Translations under genes and position numbers: made by a program
The notes under the pieces: model-generated
Databases searched by the model: none
The model's input: the letters and a program-made list of their open reading frames with translations, nothing else
Told to the model about the DNA's origin: nothing
NCBI GenBank assembly: GCA_015039365.1
Contig: WION01000003.1
Location: 124,001-188,000 of the forward strand
From: Amanita rubescens
Lineage: Eukaryota > Basidiomycota > Agaricomycetes > Agaricales > Amanitaceae
Direction: 5' to 3'
DNA: 64,000 bases
Part shown: positions 27,378 through 38,316 of the stretch, in pieces
Position numbering within the stretch: the stretch's first letter is position 1
How the letters are laid out: every line of letters starts with the position of its first letter

Positions 27378-27743
27378 ATTCAAGTCGAGACGGATGAAAG
27401 GGTACGTTAAGGCGAAGCGCAATCGGGGAGCTGATCGATCAGCGCTATCAGCCCTCTCAACTTATCCTTAGATATTAATCCTAATGCGGATCAAGTTGTG
27501 CTTGGCACGCGGGAATCACGGCGGGATGGCTTCTGTTCTCTGTCGTAGTACTAGTCACTTCAGTCAAGACAGAATTGGTCGATATTGATCAGCAGATTTT
27601 TCAAGTTTTTACAGGATCCTGGTGTGACATTGTTTAAGTTGGGATGCGATTTACCGTCACAACCCAGTCTTGAGCTCGCGCATGGTGTCTCAGACAGTCT
27701 TAACGCAACCTTACCCACCAAGCTGAGAAGTAATGTACTATGA

Positions 27744-28631
27744 TTGTTGTTGCTGTTGCGATTGACAGCACTGATCGTGTTGCTAGCCTTGCAGATGACA
27801 TCATACGTCGAAATTACCCTTTGGGGAGGGCTGCCGCCCCCCATAAAAGAAGATGTTGTTGAGGCGGTTGGCACTTTTCTTGCTCATCCAAGCATGGCTG
27901 AAGGCGCTCCCGCCCAAACATTCTTTGCCGAATTATCCACATGCCACACCACAAGGCACCTAATTGACAAGATTCGCCTACACCAACACGCCCCTCCTAA
28001 TGCTATGCACCCTCGCCGTCACTTCAATCCCTCCGAATACCAGATAACGGAGATAGTTGTATTGAAGCGGCGTCTTCTCATTCAGCACGAGGGTTTCCTC
28101 TTCCTAGTCCACCATGAACCCCCTGCACAGCATCCGCATCCGGCTGAACCGGACTTTCTTATTGCCATTGATAGAAACATAGACTCAACACGCTCCAATC
28201 CATTCTTTTCATCCCCAAAGCTTGCTATCGATCGCGTTGACTGTTCTCTGTTTCCTGCGGTACCCGGCATACAACAAATCGAAGGAACATATGGTCGTCC
28301 AGTTGTATGGCGCATGCCAGACCCTGACCGTGACGATTATGTATTCAACATGACCCTGTTTGAAGTCGGTATTTTGCTCGACGCAGTTTTGTTTTCGTAC
28401 CCGCAGGAACAGTACAATGCGCTATACAAGAACTGCTTTTCACACTCACGCATCTTACGGACTGTCATCATCCGCATTATCCAGGAGCAGCAACCAGGCA
28501 TAGTAGTTGCTGCACAAGAACCAAATGCATTTGGTGTTACACTTGGAACCTGCTTCGGCATCCGCTTGGACAGGGACCAAGGGGAAGAGGAGGAGGTTTT
28601 CGGAAACTATCAAGACTTGCTCTTACCTTGA
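27744..28631 (+). CDS. Orphan protein, about 277-295 residues, single exon
   Basis: An uninterrupted frame of 295 codons has protein-like composition. The N-terminus reads MLLLLRLTALIVLLALQ, which could be a signal peptide if 27744 is the start. The ATG at 27798 would give a soluble protein beginning MTSYVEITLWGG. I do not recognise the family. Visible blocks are HFNPSEYQITEIVVLKR, LIQHEGFLFLVHHEP, FNMTLFEVGILLDAVLF and YNALYKNCFSHSRILRT. The Tyr-(x)n-Asn-Cys motif recalls the catalytic Asn-Cys of papain-like folds such as PPPDE, but that is a weak likeness. It stands between the HSP70 relic and the transposon-like relic, so it could be accessory cargo. Confidence 0.55.
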   Translation: MLLLLRLTALIVLLALQMTSYVEITLWGGLPPPIKEDVVEAVGTFLAHPSMAEGAPAQTFFAELSTCHTTRHLIDKIRLHQHAPPNAMHPRRHFNPSEYQITEIVVLKRRLLIQHEGFLFLVHHEPPAQHPHPAEPDFLIAIDRNIDSTRSNPFFSSPKLAIDRVDCSLFPAVPGIQQIEGTYGRPVVWRMPDPDRDDYVFNMTLFEVGILLDAVLFSYPQEQYNALYKNCFSHSRILRTVIIRIIQEQQPGIVVAAQEPNAFGVTLGTCFGIRLDRDQGEEEEVFGNYQDLLLP

Positions 28632-28718
28632 AACATATGTTGGAATTGACAGTACGCTGGTCATAGTATGCGATAATATGGCAATTGCACGTTTGTTACA
28701 TCTGTCAATGTCATAAGT

Positions 28719-29177
28719 CTAGACTATTAGCTTGTACCAATGCACCGGATATTCATAAGCGAGAACATAGCGCCGTATATGGCTAAAATGTTTGCAGAGG
28801 TCCGAACGCAATGCATATGCGCGCAACCCTTCGCTCCGCGTAGCTGACATCTTGAAGTCTGTTTTTTGTTCAGCTTTGGTCAGCCACCAAGATGCCCGCC
28901 ACTCAAAAAATACTTTCTTCGAGGAGAAACTCAACCTCTTCAGAAAATCGCATCGCCCGTGCCCGTAACTTACATCATTCAATGCAAAGCGCTGGATAAT
29001 TAGTAAATGTGATATGAATGTTTGATGATCGAGGTAGACACAAACACGTAGGTAAAGATCCCCATCTTCCTCCCCAATCGCACCCATACCTTTCCAAATC
29101 CAAGATAGCTGCTTTCTTCCTTCCGATTGACGATCTTCCCCATCGTAAATCTCGTGTGCGTCAGAGCCCGTCAGCAA
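28719..29177 (-). pseudogene. Fragment resembling the C-terminus of KDZ-type transposases
   Basis: A minus-strand frame of 152 codons carries LSWIWKGMGAIGEEDGD near the start and WRASWWLTKAEQ, then GLRAYALRSDLCKHF near the end. In my knowledge of Agaricomycete sequences this order (SWIW...DG..., then FLxWxxxWW, then GLxAYA) is the C-terminal end of Kyakuja-Dileera-Zisupton transposase-like proteins. The usual middle part with repeated RWxEEVxLLxEEMRR is decayed or missing. No terminal repeats are visible. Confidence is modest. Confidence 0.4.
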
Positions 29178-29443
29178 AGGTAATTGACTTTCTCACCTGG
29201 TATGCCCTGAGGCATTTCCAAGCACCGTTTTCAGTCAGTAGTCTTAGTCGCGCGGTGGCAGGGCAATTGCAGAGCAGGGTTGCGGTGGTGGAGGTTTCTG
29301 GGTCAGTGCGGGGGTTGGTTAAGATAGCTGCTGGATCCGGAAATTGCGTTGCAATATGGGTATGGCAATCGGTTAGGGTGGCAGCGGAGATCGCAGCGCA
29401 GGCTCGAAAGCTGCATGCGTGGGGCAGTTGCGTGGGTGACGTG

Positions 29444-29898
29444 ATGAATGCAAGAGTACAGTCATTAAGAAAAATAAAAATAAAACAGTACGAGCGACGT
29501 ACCTTTCAACAATAAGGCAGTGGGTGTGCTGCAAGGGCGCGGGTTTTGGGAGGTGGTGGGCGCGCACGTGTGAAGTTGGGAGATCCGGGTCTTGCTTGGG
29601 AGATGCTGATCTTGGGAGACGCGCAGTGAGAAGGCGAATGCAAAAACACCATTATTATCTAGAAAGAAGAAAAAAAGAAAGGGATGAACGATGTGCATTT
29701 TGACAATGAGGCGCCAGGCATTGTTGCGCAAATGCGGAAGTTGCGTGGCGGTGAGGGTACTTGCAGAAGCAGGAGTAGAGGTTTGGGCTGCTGCGCGGGT
29801 GAGAGTTATGTACGCGTGAATGCAACAGCTGAGTCATTATTTAGAGAAAAAATTAAAATAAAATAAAGTGCGGACGACGTACGTTCTTCAACAGTGAT
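29444..29898. repeat. Three diverged tandem units, about 180-195 bp each
   Basis: A core of GAATGCAA, then (A)CAGTCATTA, an A-rich run (AAAAATAAAAATAAAA) and a GACGTAC box followed by TTCAACA recurs at about 29444-29515, 29637-29712 and 29818-29898. Between cores lie G-rich segments with repeated GGGAGATC and TTGGGAG. A partial unit may precede 29444. No coding role is visible. Confidence 0.65.
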
Positions 29899-30224
29899 GC
29901 GCATATGCGGTGGGAGGTTGGCGTGAATGTGGGAGTTGCGTGGGCGAGCGGGAGATCGGATGTGCGCTGCCATTCTGAGAAGCGGGTGCTTACGGAGTGC
30001 TGCAGGGCCCTGGCCTCACCCAGGCCTCATCTAGAGGGCGATCGATTGATCCTTTGCCGAAGGACGAAGGGAATAAAAGCATTGTCCCTTGTCCCAATAT
30101 AACAAAAATCAGCTCGGTACTAGTAGACTTTCGGTAGTAACGCTCAACGCACCGCGTCTGCTTTCTACGCATCAAATTTTAGGTCTCTTACTCCTTGTTC
30201 TGAATTCAACACACAAGCTTCTAC

Positions 30225-30471
30225 CATGATTTTTTCCTCGGCCCCATTGTGCCATTGGTAAGCACCGCATCCTCATTAATCAACCAAATGGTAGCATACT
30301 AGGAGAGATAATATCAACACTAGTTTGTTGGCAACATGTTCAACCTGTTCTTTACGGGGCCTTAACTGTGCAATTCTGTATGTCTTCTGCATGTCAACGT
30401 CTCGAGGTGTTGCCAATCTTTTGCAGATTTATATTATACATATTTTCCCAAGGATCCGCGGCTATTGAAAA
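30225..30471 (+). pseudogene. Stranded 5' exons of DUF6534 copy C
   Basis: This stretch matches exons 1 to 3 and introns 1 to 2 of copies D and E (GTGCCATTG-GTAAG, TTTGTTGGCAACATGTT, and the exon-3 start through CCGCGGCTATTGAAAA). A one-base loss in exon 2 (CTGTTCTTTACGGGG against CTGTTCCTATACGGGG) breaks the frame. Homology stops abruptly at 30471 in the middle of exon 3 and resumes at about 31981. Confidence 0.75.
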
Positions 30472-31980
30472 CTCGGGAAGCGCCGCCTGCGTCGGCACCA
30501 ACCTTGCTTTCAGCTTCGTCTATACCAAACCACCCAACTGATTTTTATTTTACTCGTCTACAATTGTGATTGGATAGTAATCTCCTGTGAAAGTCCCGTT
30601 TTCCTCCACAGGCACAGGTGATTTGTATATTTAATATGCCAACAAATATCTTCTCGCAACGTTCCAATACCATCCAAACTCCAATTATATTGCACCCAAC
30701 AGAATGAGTCACCTACTCGGTAATGTGGTTGTCGAAAGGGCGATGCCTTTGTCTTTGTCTCGTCAGCTGCAGAAGAACGTGTGAGAAAGAGCATGGTACC
30801 ACAAATGATCATATGAATGTCAATCACGAACATTCACATCCTGTGAACCGGGTAAATTAATGGAGGAATAAAGATGACAAATGTAAGCGGCAGACCTTGG
30901 TTTCAAACATCGGCGAGCTAAAGCATAAAACAGGAAGACAATTATCATCTTCAATTAAATATCGTCTATCGGTAGACGACACAACAGCAGCTTGAAGGCA
31001 TCGTGTGTTCGCATTGACACACTTTATACCTATAAAGCACGTCTCCACCTCTTTCATCACTTTCATACATTCATCTGCTTACCCTTTGTTACATGCCTCT
31101 CTCTACGCTTTACGGACCTCTTGGTAAACATATAAATAGCATACTTCCTCCCCTCTCACCTCAGTACGAATATCCGTAACTGAGGTTACTATTACTCCTA
31201 GACGTGTTACCGTTTAACACATCGAAGCTCGTCAACGGCTATGGAGAAGTCCGAGACGAGTTCGGCATCCGAAGGAGAGCCTGGAACTTGGACGTCATAA
31301 CCTCAGTGGTATACTGAGGGTTGAAGTTGCCACGGGAAGAAACGTTGAGAAGGACGTCTCCAACGACTATCATTACGGTGTCCTCACGTATATCATTCCG
31401 CTTGGTCATCGCCTCCGAAACATGGTGAACATTAACGAGGATGTGGGGAATCGAATTCAGGGCAGGCCAAATAGTCGGATCGTGAAAGGAGATAAGAATG
31501 CTGTCAGATAGTAGCATTAAACTGCAATAAAGATTAGAGAGTGCGAGACGGAATTTCACAGAAGGGGAACATCAAAAGGACACGGAAGACATGGCGATAA
31601 TCTGGTGAGACCCAAAACGACAGTTGGGAGACTTTATACGAGACGAGCGGTGGCCCAATATAATCGCGGAAGGATCGACGCGGCGAATAAGGCCAAAATG
31701 TTTAAAAAATAGGCAGGAGCTGTCATGCAACCACTGTGGTGCATTCAAGGCATGGCAGTTCGAGGATTGAAACTTAACATAACAAAGAGAGGAAACGGTG
31801 AATCAGTCAGGATGCAAGGGAGAACATAGTATATAGGGCAACAGGAGGATGGCCATCTGTAGTGGCGGGCGCCGCGCAGAAAAATTTAAGTAATACGTCA
31901 TTTGTTTATGGTTATGTACTGTTGGACACCGATCTGGCTACGGAATACGTACCGACTAAACCTTGCTTTCAGCAAGGTAA
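30472..31980. other. About 1.5-kb insertion splitting DUF6534 copy C
   Basis: Against copies D and E this interval is extra DNA in the middle of exon 3. A 15-bp direct repeat, AACCTTGCTTTCAGC, lies near both edges (30500-30514 and 31959-31973). Inside, the minus strand around 31239-31520 encodes a fragment reminiscent of other fungal multi-pass proteins (LNSIPHILVNVHHVSEA, then TVMIVVGDVLLN), upstream of which the frame is broken. No transposase or long terminal repeats were recognised. Confidence 0.6.
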
Positions 31981-32981
31981 CGGTCGTATGCGTTATCTAC
32001 GGGACGGAGACAGTCTATACGATTTTACTATTATATGATCTGGGACATTTATTGTCCACGTTCCTCGCTTGGAATTATTCTATCTACTTTTATTTGTGGT
32101 CTTCGACAGTCGTCCCAGTATGCGGAGTAATAGGTGCGTCACAGCTTACTCCCAGCTTCAGGTTAAAGATCGTTTATTGAAACATTTGTAGTGGCATTTC
32201 TAACGCAGGCTATGTATGCCCATCGTATTCGGGCCCTTGGCAAACTAAAATATATTTCGTGGTGTATTGTGGTGGTATGTAGAAATTACACTCCGATCTC
32301 CATGCTACCTCCCCCTTGTTTTAGTTACTTTCCTTGGAACTTATTGTCGTCATCATCATGACTGTAATTTATTCAACCTTCGAAGCCTTAATTGTGAGTG
32401 ACTTGACCTATCAAATGACACTTAGTTGAGCTGAACAACTTTTCAGGTGTGGGCATCCATCTCTCTGGTGATTGATGTCATGATTGCGATGGCCATGGTC
32501 TGGTCTGTGCGTGATTAATCTGGAAATCAGTCTTTTCCTCTGACACCCATTCTCAGCTAAAGAGAAATAAAATATTTTCCAAACAATTGAGATCTAAAGT
32601 AACTCGTTTGGTTCACCTCATAATTGGGACAGGTACCCTGACAGGTATTTTCACTACATTCTCTGAGAGTATTATCACGTCTAAGTAGGACAATCAGCTA
32701 TAATAAACCTCATTACTGTCATATTATTTGCCGCCCAAATAGGTGATGCATATGCCGTTTACGGTCCGGCAATCGTCCTATCGAAGCTCTATGCTAATTC
32801 GATGATGGTCTTTCTTAATGATCGCGCCCCGGCATTTCGTGGTCTTGATACCAATGCAACTTTAGATGTGGTGACTGTGCCTTTCGGTCCCCTTCATCTT
32901 GAAACTGCAACTGGGCCAGCGGACGCTAATCAAGAACAGCCATCTTCGGGAGGCCGCGATGATGTTGGGAGTAGTGCGTAG
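31902..32981 (+). CDS. DUF6534-type membrane protein, copy C, with a replaced 5' end
   Basis: Six exons (31902-32133, 32192-32274, 32325-32393, 32447-32506, 32557-32644, 32698-32981) join in frame to 271 residues. Residues from about 30 onward are standard family sequence (VIYGTETVYTILLLYDLG, then ALGKLKYI, and LSKLYANSMMVFLNDRAP near the end). The first roughly 26 residues (MFMVMYCWTPIWLRNTYRL...) come from inserted DNA and replace the normal exons 1 and 2 and the start of exon 3. The first transmembrane segment is therefore lost or substituted. It may be a working chimera or a truncated gene with an accidental open start. It is convergent with the F-box/WD40 gene, with stop codons about 110 bp apart. 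Confidence 0.6.
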
Positions 32982-33091
32982 AGACGAATGACGAACGAAG
33001 TTGATCCTGAATAATGTAGATGTCCTGTACGAAGGACACTAGTATCTGTAGCGACCATTCCATTGACTGGTCGTACAAGCCACAATTGATC

Positions 33092-35246
33092 TCACGACAA
33101 ACAAATAAAACTCGTATCAATTCCGTGAGCGAAATCCCAAATGCATATCCGCTATACAAGATACCTGTCAGAAACAGCAACGATGAGACCGTGGTGAAAA
33201 AAAAATGCATACATAGTCTTCCCCACACGATACGACCTTCGTCTTGTCAAATGCAATGCATAAGATTCTCCCGGTATGCCCTCCAGTTAAATCAGCCACA
33301 AGTGTTCCGCTTCGACGATCCCAGATCTTGATAGTCTTGTCATAACTGCCGCTCACGACAAATTTCTCTCCAAGTACCACACTACGCACTAGGTCCACGT
33401 GCTTTGCGCTACGCGCTTGAGAAGAGGGACCATTATGAGCATGTAATGCACCAATATCGTTGCTCCCGCAAGCTCTGCATACAATTCTTACGGCTCTTTC
33501 GCTCGACGTCGAATTTGGCCGTGCACAGAAGCACGAGCAAGGACAAGGACATGAGCATGGATGCGTAGCCAAGTCAACATCGTTTTCGTCATCTGTACTG
33601 TCGGCTGTACTGAACGCTCCCGAGAGAAATTCGGGGTCAAATTGGTACGGTGCATTATTTGGGCCGCTGCTTGAGGTGGTGGAGAAGCCAGCGGCGGCAG
33701 TCTGCGCTCCCGACGTCTCGAGTAGCGTACCTTCCTGCGTTGTGGACCAACCTTTCAGCGTCGTCATGTCAAAAAGTCTCAACTGCCTGTCCGACGAGCC
33801 GGTGAGGATAAAAGGTGGCTTAAAGTCAATTGAAGCGATTCTACACCATGGTCCTGAGCCGATCCGCAGTTGGAAGCAAAACACTCACCCTCGGCTATGA
33901 TGATCTTCATACGTGCGCAACAGCTTACCCGTCTCGAGGTCCCACAACTTGACTGAACGATCTCCGGAACCAGAAACGATCAGGTTTTTATATATCGATA
34001 CAGCATTGACCGCCGCTCGGTGTTCGCTTAACACAAACTGGGGTACCAAATCCGGAAAGGAGTACGTTCTCATTGTCTGATCTTGTGTCGGAGAGGTCGC
34101 GTATCAGCATATGCATTCTCCGAGATCGGATTTTAATCCTACCTTTTGAACATGTCACCATCCTCTCACTGTCAAACCTTACACAGAGAACGCTATCCGC
34201 GTGATCTGATATGACTTTAACCAACTTGTCCGAATTTAGATCCCACACTACGACCATTCCGTCGGTTCCAGCGCTCGCTAGGAATCCACTGTGCACGCAT
34301 ATACTTAACACGCTTCCTGTGTGGATCCCGCTGAAGACGCGAGATGCTTTACGTGATTCGAGATCCCATTCTTTAACTGTCTTGTCCCGCGAGCTGGTAA
34401 AGAGTGTCTGGCGACCAGTTATGGGGTATGTGTAGAGTTGCAGACAGTATATCATTGTGCCATGACCGGGAGTTTGCCGCGTCTGCAGATGGGAAAGGCG
34501 GTAAGAGCCGCGGAGAAAACGGGTATGCAAAAGCCTATTCGTAAGAAAAAGGATTTTGTAGTTAGCCGAGGAGTTGGGGTTGGAAATGAATGGCCAAGAG
34601 CACTGTTGGTGTACGCCCGGACTGGAGTGGTGGATATTATTGGAGGCGGACATCGTGACCGGGAACGAGGGCTCGCCTATGACCATCGACTCGGAAGCAA
34701 TTCCGGAGTCAATTCCAGGGCCTTCGTGGTCCAAATCCCCCATTCCCTCATCTTCTGTATCGTCCCAAGGTTCAGCAGTGTAATCACCGCTCGTGTGCCC
34801 CAACAAGGGTCGCGGATCGCGCCATTCCCAGCCTCGGACACGACACAACCGCTTCCATAGTTCCTGGTCTTCTGTGAGGGTCCTCCACCTCCTACAGACG
34901 AGAGAGCAGGTCTGGATAGACCTGTAAGAAAGGAACGCGAGGACGTGAAGGGCAAGTTCGGTTGGAAGAGACTGTTCACGGTCGGGCGTCAGTGTCACAA
35001 TGATATAGAATGCAACTGGACACGCACGCTAAGAATATCGAATGGCAGCAAAGGGGCGATGTGTCGTTGAATCGACGCTAGATGAGATCTGGGCAGGGCT
35101 GCGAGCAGTCTATATACCAGTTCTGCGTAGCCCCGGGGTTCAGCCTGAGTACACTTGGCGTCAATAAAGTACTTACCTTCGCATTCTTTGGGGTTGGAGA
35201 GTCCAGAAATCCCGGCTAGTTCGTAGCTGTTGGTGTTGAAAGGCAT
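33092..35246 (-). CDS. F-box/WD40 substrate adaptor of an SCF ubiquitin ligase
   Basis: Exons 35177-35246, 35028-35122, 34143-34971, 33889-34081, 33213-33840 and 33092-33151 join to 624 residues. After an N-terminal helix block (ELVYRLLAALPRSHLASIQ) comes an F-box (SLPTELALHVLAFLSYRS, then CSLVCRRWRTL, ELWKRLC). WD40 blades follow: LFTSSRDKTVKEWDLES, LASAGTDGMVVVWDLNS, LIVSGSGDRSVKLWDLET, ILTGSSDRQLRLFD, VVSGSYDKTIKIWDRRS and VVSCGEDYRICIWDFA. Acidic or Cys-rich insertions separate some blades, including a CSCPCPCSCFC run. The layout is that of Cdc4/Met30/beta-TrCP adaptors, which dock on Skp1 through the F-box and bind phosphorylated substrates with the propeller. The target is unknown. The first intron (54 bp) is in frame and open, so skipping it would add 18 residues. 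Scraps of this gene's 3' end recur at 9.3, 42.8 and 46.9 kb. Confidence 0.85.
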
Positions 35247-35535
35247 GAGGTTGCTATCACAACCAATTGGGAACTCGGAGATCTGCGCGCGTACGTTCTC
35301 AAGTTCGCGTGGCCTGACTCTGCCTCCTCGGCCGCGCCGCTCGGTCGTTCGCTTCAGCTAGACGATAGCGAACTCTGCGTCGCGACTCAAATCCGTACTT
35401 TCTGATTTCTGGCCGATGCTCTCGGACAGCCACCGTCGCTTCCGAGAAATTCTTCAATTTCTCAGTCCTGGCGAACGCGATGGTTATTAGTATAAAGCGA
35501 GCGACATTTCGACCGCTAGATCATAGCCAACACAG
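35247..35535. promoter_or_regulatory. Bidirectional promoter, F-box/WD40 gene / ICMT-like gene
   Basis: The start codons diverge across 289 bp. The interval is GC-rich near 35310-35360. No defined site could be assigned. Confidence 0.4.
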
Positions 35536-36320
35536 ATGGTTCCAGTTCTCCTCGCCAAGATCCCTTGTCTGCTGCTGGTGACATATTGTCTCCAGATTTC
35601 GTTCACAGCGCCAACACCCCGCGCTAGTGTTAAAGACGGCGCCGTAATCAAATCGTTTTCGGAGAGAGTTTTGCGGTTCGTTACGGCTTCCATATGCCAC
35701 TGGAGAGTACGTATGATATTCCGAACATCCGTATTGTTAAATAACATTTCTAACTATTCCACTTTTAGCGTTCTCTCTGGGTTGTGGCTATGGCTGAAAT
35801 ACTGGTCGTTTCTTCAAAAGCCATCCCTTTGTTCCCATTCTCAAATGCCATACTCTCTACACTACTATTTGGGGAAGAGGAACACCGGATCCGCTTGACA
35901 CCAGCTACAGCCATCGCATTACCCTTGGCCATCATCGGTGCTATCATCCGCAAGTGGTGTTACCGCGAGCTCGGAAATCACTTCACATACGAGTTGACCA
36001 TCCGAAAAGACCATAGCCTAGTAACCACTGGGCCCTACAGCGTCGTACGCCACCCGAGTTATACAGCAGTCATCATTAACGTATTCGTCATTTATCTGCT
36101 GCATGGAACGAAAGGATCCTGGGTGAGGGAGTCTGGGCTGATGGTGAATTTGTTGGGAAAGGTTTTCGTGTACGGATTTGCAGCGTACACGCTTACGTTC
36201 TTCATCAGTTTGATGGTTAGGACGAAGGAAGAAGACAGAGAGTTGAGAGAGAGGTTTGGAAAACAGTGGGATGATTGGGCAACGAGAGTTCCTTACTCTT
36301 TGATCCCTGGTATCATTTGA
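35536..36320 (+). CDS. Isoprenylcysteine carboxyl methyltransferase-like membrane protein
   Basis: Two exons (35536-35706, 35769-36320) give 240 residues. After hydrophobic N-terminal segments the ICMT/Ste14-type C-terminal region is clear: IRKWCYRELGNHFTYEL, then LVTTGPYSVVRHPSYTA with the SAM-binding-type Arg-His-Pro, a further helix pair, and the ending EEDRELRERFGKQWDDWATRVPY. ICMT methylates the C-terminal prenylated Cys of CaaX proteins at the ER. Basidiomycetes carry several paralogues, and I cannot say which this is. Against Ste14 the membrane part before the methyltransferase core may be shorter. Confidence 0.78.
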
Positions 36321-36636
36321 TGACGTGTAGAACCAAGAATCATATCCCAAAACACAAGGTGCAACATATCACACAAATTTGTAACATCTACTCTTGAACG
36401 TTCACGAACGTCGATTCCTGTTTCTAACTGATTATTGACGTCAAGATTAAACATACCTAGAAAGATATGGACCGAGCCTCCTAGCAAGGACAAGTTTTCA
36501 AGACTAGTTTCGGACGTCGACGCTTCCCCTGAATGCTGTTAACCCAAATTATATTTCTTACCATGCATCTGTGGATCCGTCACAATAATAGTTTCATCAA
36601 GCAGGACAGCTAACTTTCGGTCCCGTCGGTTCCAAC

Positions 36637-37530
36637 TTGCTACCCCTTGAGGCATCATCAACTTGTTCTTCTTGTGCCGTATCTGTCGGCCCAGCTATTG
36701 TAGATCGAAGCGAACTGTACCGTATCCAATGTTTCGTGATTATCCCGCGCATGGCCAGACATAATACGATCATTGAGAGAGACCATCATCGAATTGGCAT
36801 AAAGCTTGGAGAGAACAACAGCTGGTCCAAAAGCGGCAGCGGACCCAAAACTAATAATACAAGAGTGACTAGATTTGTTGTAGCTAATCGCCATCGATTA
36901 GACGTGATGACGTTTTGTTGCAAGTAATTTACCTGTCAACACACCCGTGCCAATTATGAGATGAACCAAGCGAGTAACTTTCGACTTCAACTATTTGGAA
37001 ACTATTTTGTCTCGCCTTAGCTATCGGATTATTGGATATACCATGGCAACCGCAATTATGGTGTCAATCATCAGCGAGATGGACGCCCATCCCTGAAAAG
37101 GCTGTTCGCCTCAGCTGAACAAGCGTTCGATACATCAGGCCACTCACGAGTATGAGATAATTAGGGACGCCTAAAAAGGGCGACATGGCGATAACGGCAA
37201 CAAATTCTATCACCAAGATATTAGCGCATGTAAAGAAACAGGGTTTCAAACTTGCGCACCACTAAGATGCACCACGAGACGTATTTTAGTTTTGGAAAGG
37301 GCCCGAATGCGGCAAAGGACGTACAGAGCTGCACGGTTAGGGCACCATACAACAACCAGTTGATTACGCTGCAGACGAACTGAAGTTGATGAGAATTGCA
37401 ATATCCAGCATGTTATCGCGCTTAGCTGAATACCCACCCATGAGGTACTCGCGCCAACGCCAAGGTAAAGGTGACTAGTAAAAATAGAAATGGGACACAG
37501 GTTCGGATTTCGCTCATGGAGGTCGAAGTA
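36637..37530 (-). pseudogene. DUF6534 copy G, internal deletion and frameshift
   Basis: The minus strand carries exon 1 (MSEIRTCVPFLFLL), exon 2 (NWLLYGALTVQL), the end of exon 4, exons 5 to 7 and the last exon with VLSKLYANSMMVSLNDR. Exon 3 and the start of exon 4 are missing: the donor after exon 2 runs straight into sequence equivalent to the end of exon 4. In the last exon the frame set by exon 7 does not reach the LSKLYANS block, so one base has been lost or gained. It is therefore a pseudogene, lying 0.8 kb beyond the stop of intact copy H. Confidence 0.72.
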
Positions 37531-38316
37531 GCTGAGAGGTGCACATGTGAGTATAAATCCAAGACGAGACGCGACGAGTATGGCTATGCATCAATTGCAC
37601 AGAGCGGTGTTATAGACTACTAAGCGGCAGCCCCGTACCCATGGGGTTCACGTTCGTGAAGCATATGGACACCAATATATTGACAGCTGGTGTAGTGGAT
37701 GCATCGTGTCAAGATGAGGTGGCTAGTAGGGGTGTTGCTGGAAATTGATATGGGACCGCTGGGACGCGTAAAGAAGCCAGCACACTGGGTAATTTCAAGT
37801 TGATCGAACAAAGTTACACCGCGCCGTTACCTCCGACTCGGAAGCTGGCCGCAAGCTAATATTAATGCCGGTGCTGGCTGAAGCGCTAAACGCTGAGTGT
37901 ATCTCGTTTGCATGAATGACACCGGCGTCCGAGTCAGGACCCGACAACAATCACTTTGGTAAGCGCTCGAAGAGCTTTTCTGATAGATTACAGTATCTGC
38001 GGAGACCTGTCGGTTACTTGGGGCAATTGCTGCTACTAACCATGAGTAGGGGGCCATCTGAACTCGCTACACCATAATCTTCTCGTTGTTCGCCTTTTCA
38101 ATGTTTGTTGTTATGCGGTAGGGTGCGTCCAAGCATCGTAATCTTCAGCAGAACTGTCTGTTACGAGTGGTGGACTGTCGTGCTAGCATGATGCAACGTT
38201 GTGGGAAACAAATGAATCAAAGGACGAAGACGAAGCGGCAAATAAATAATAATTTGGTTACTACATACTATGTCCAATATATCCATCAATGTTCAATTCA
38301 CTACTAGTTTTCCTCT
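37531..38316. other. Intergenic between copies G and H
   Basis: No supportable gene, RNA or repeat was seen in this stretch. Confidence 0.4.
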
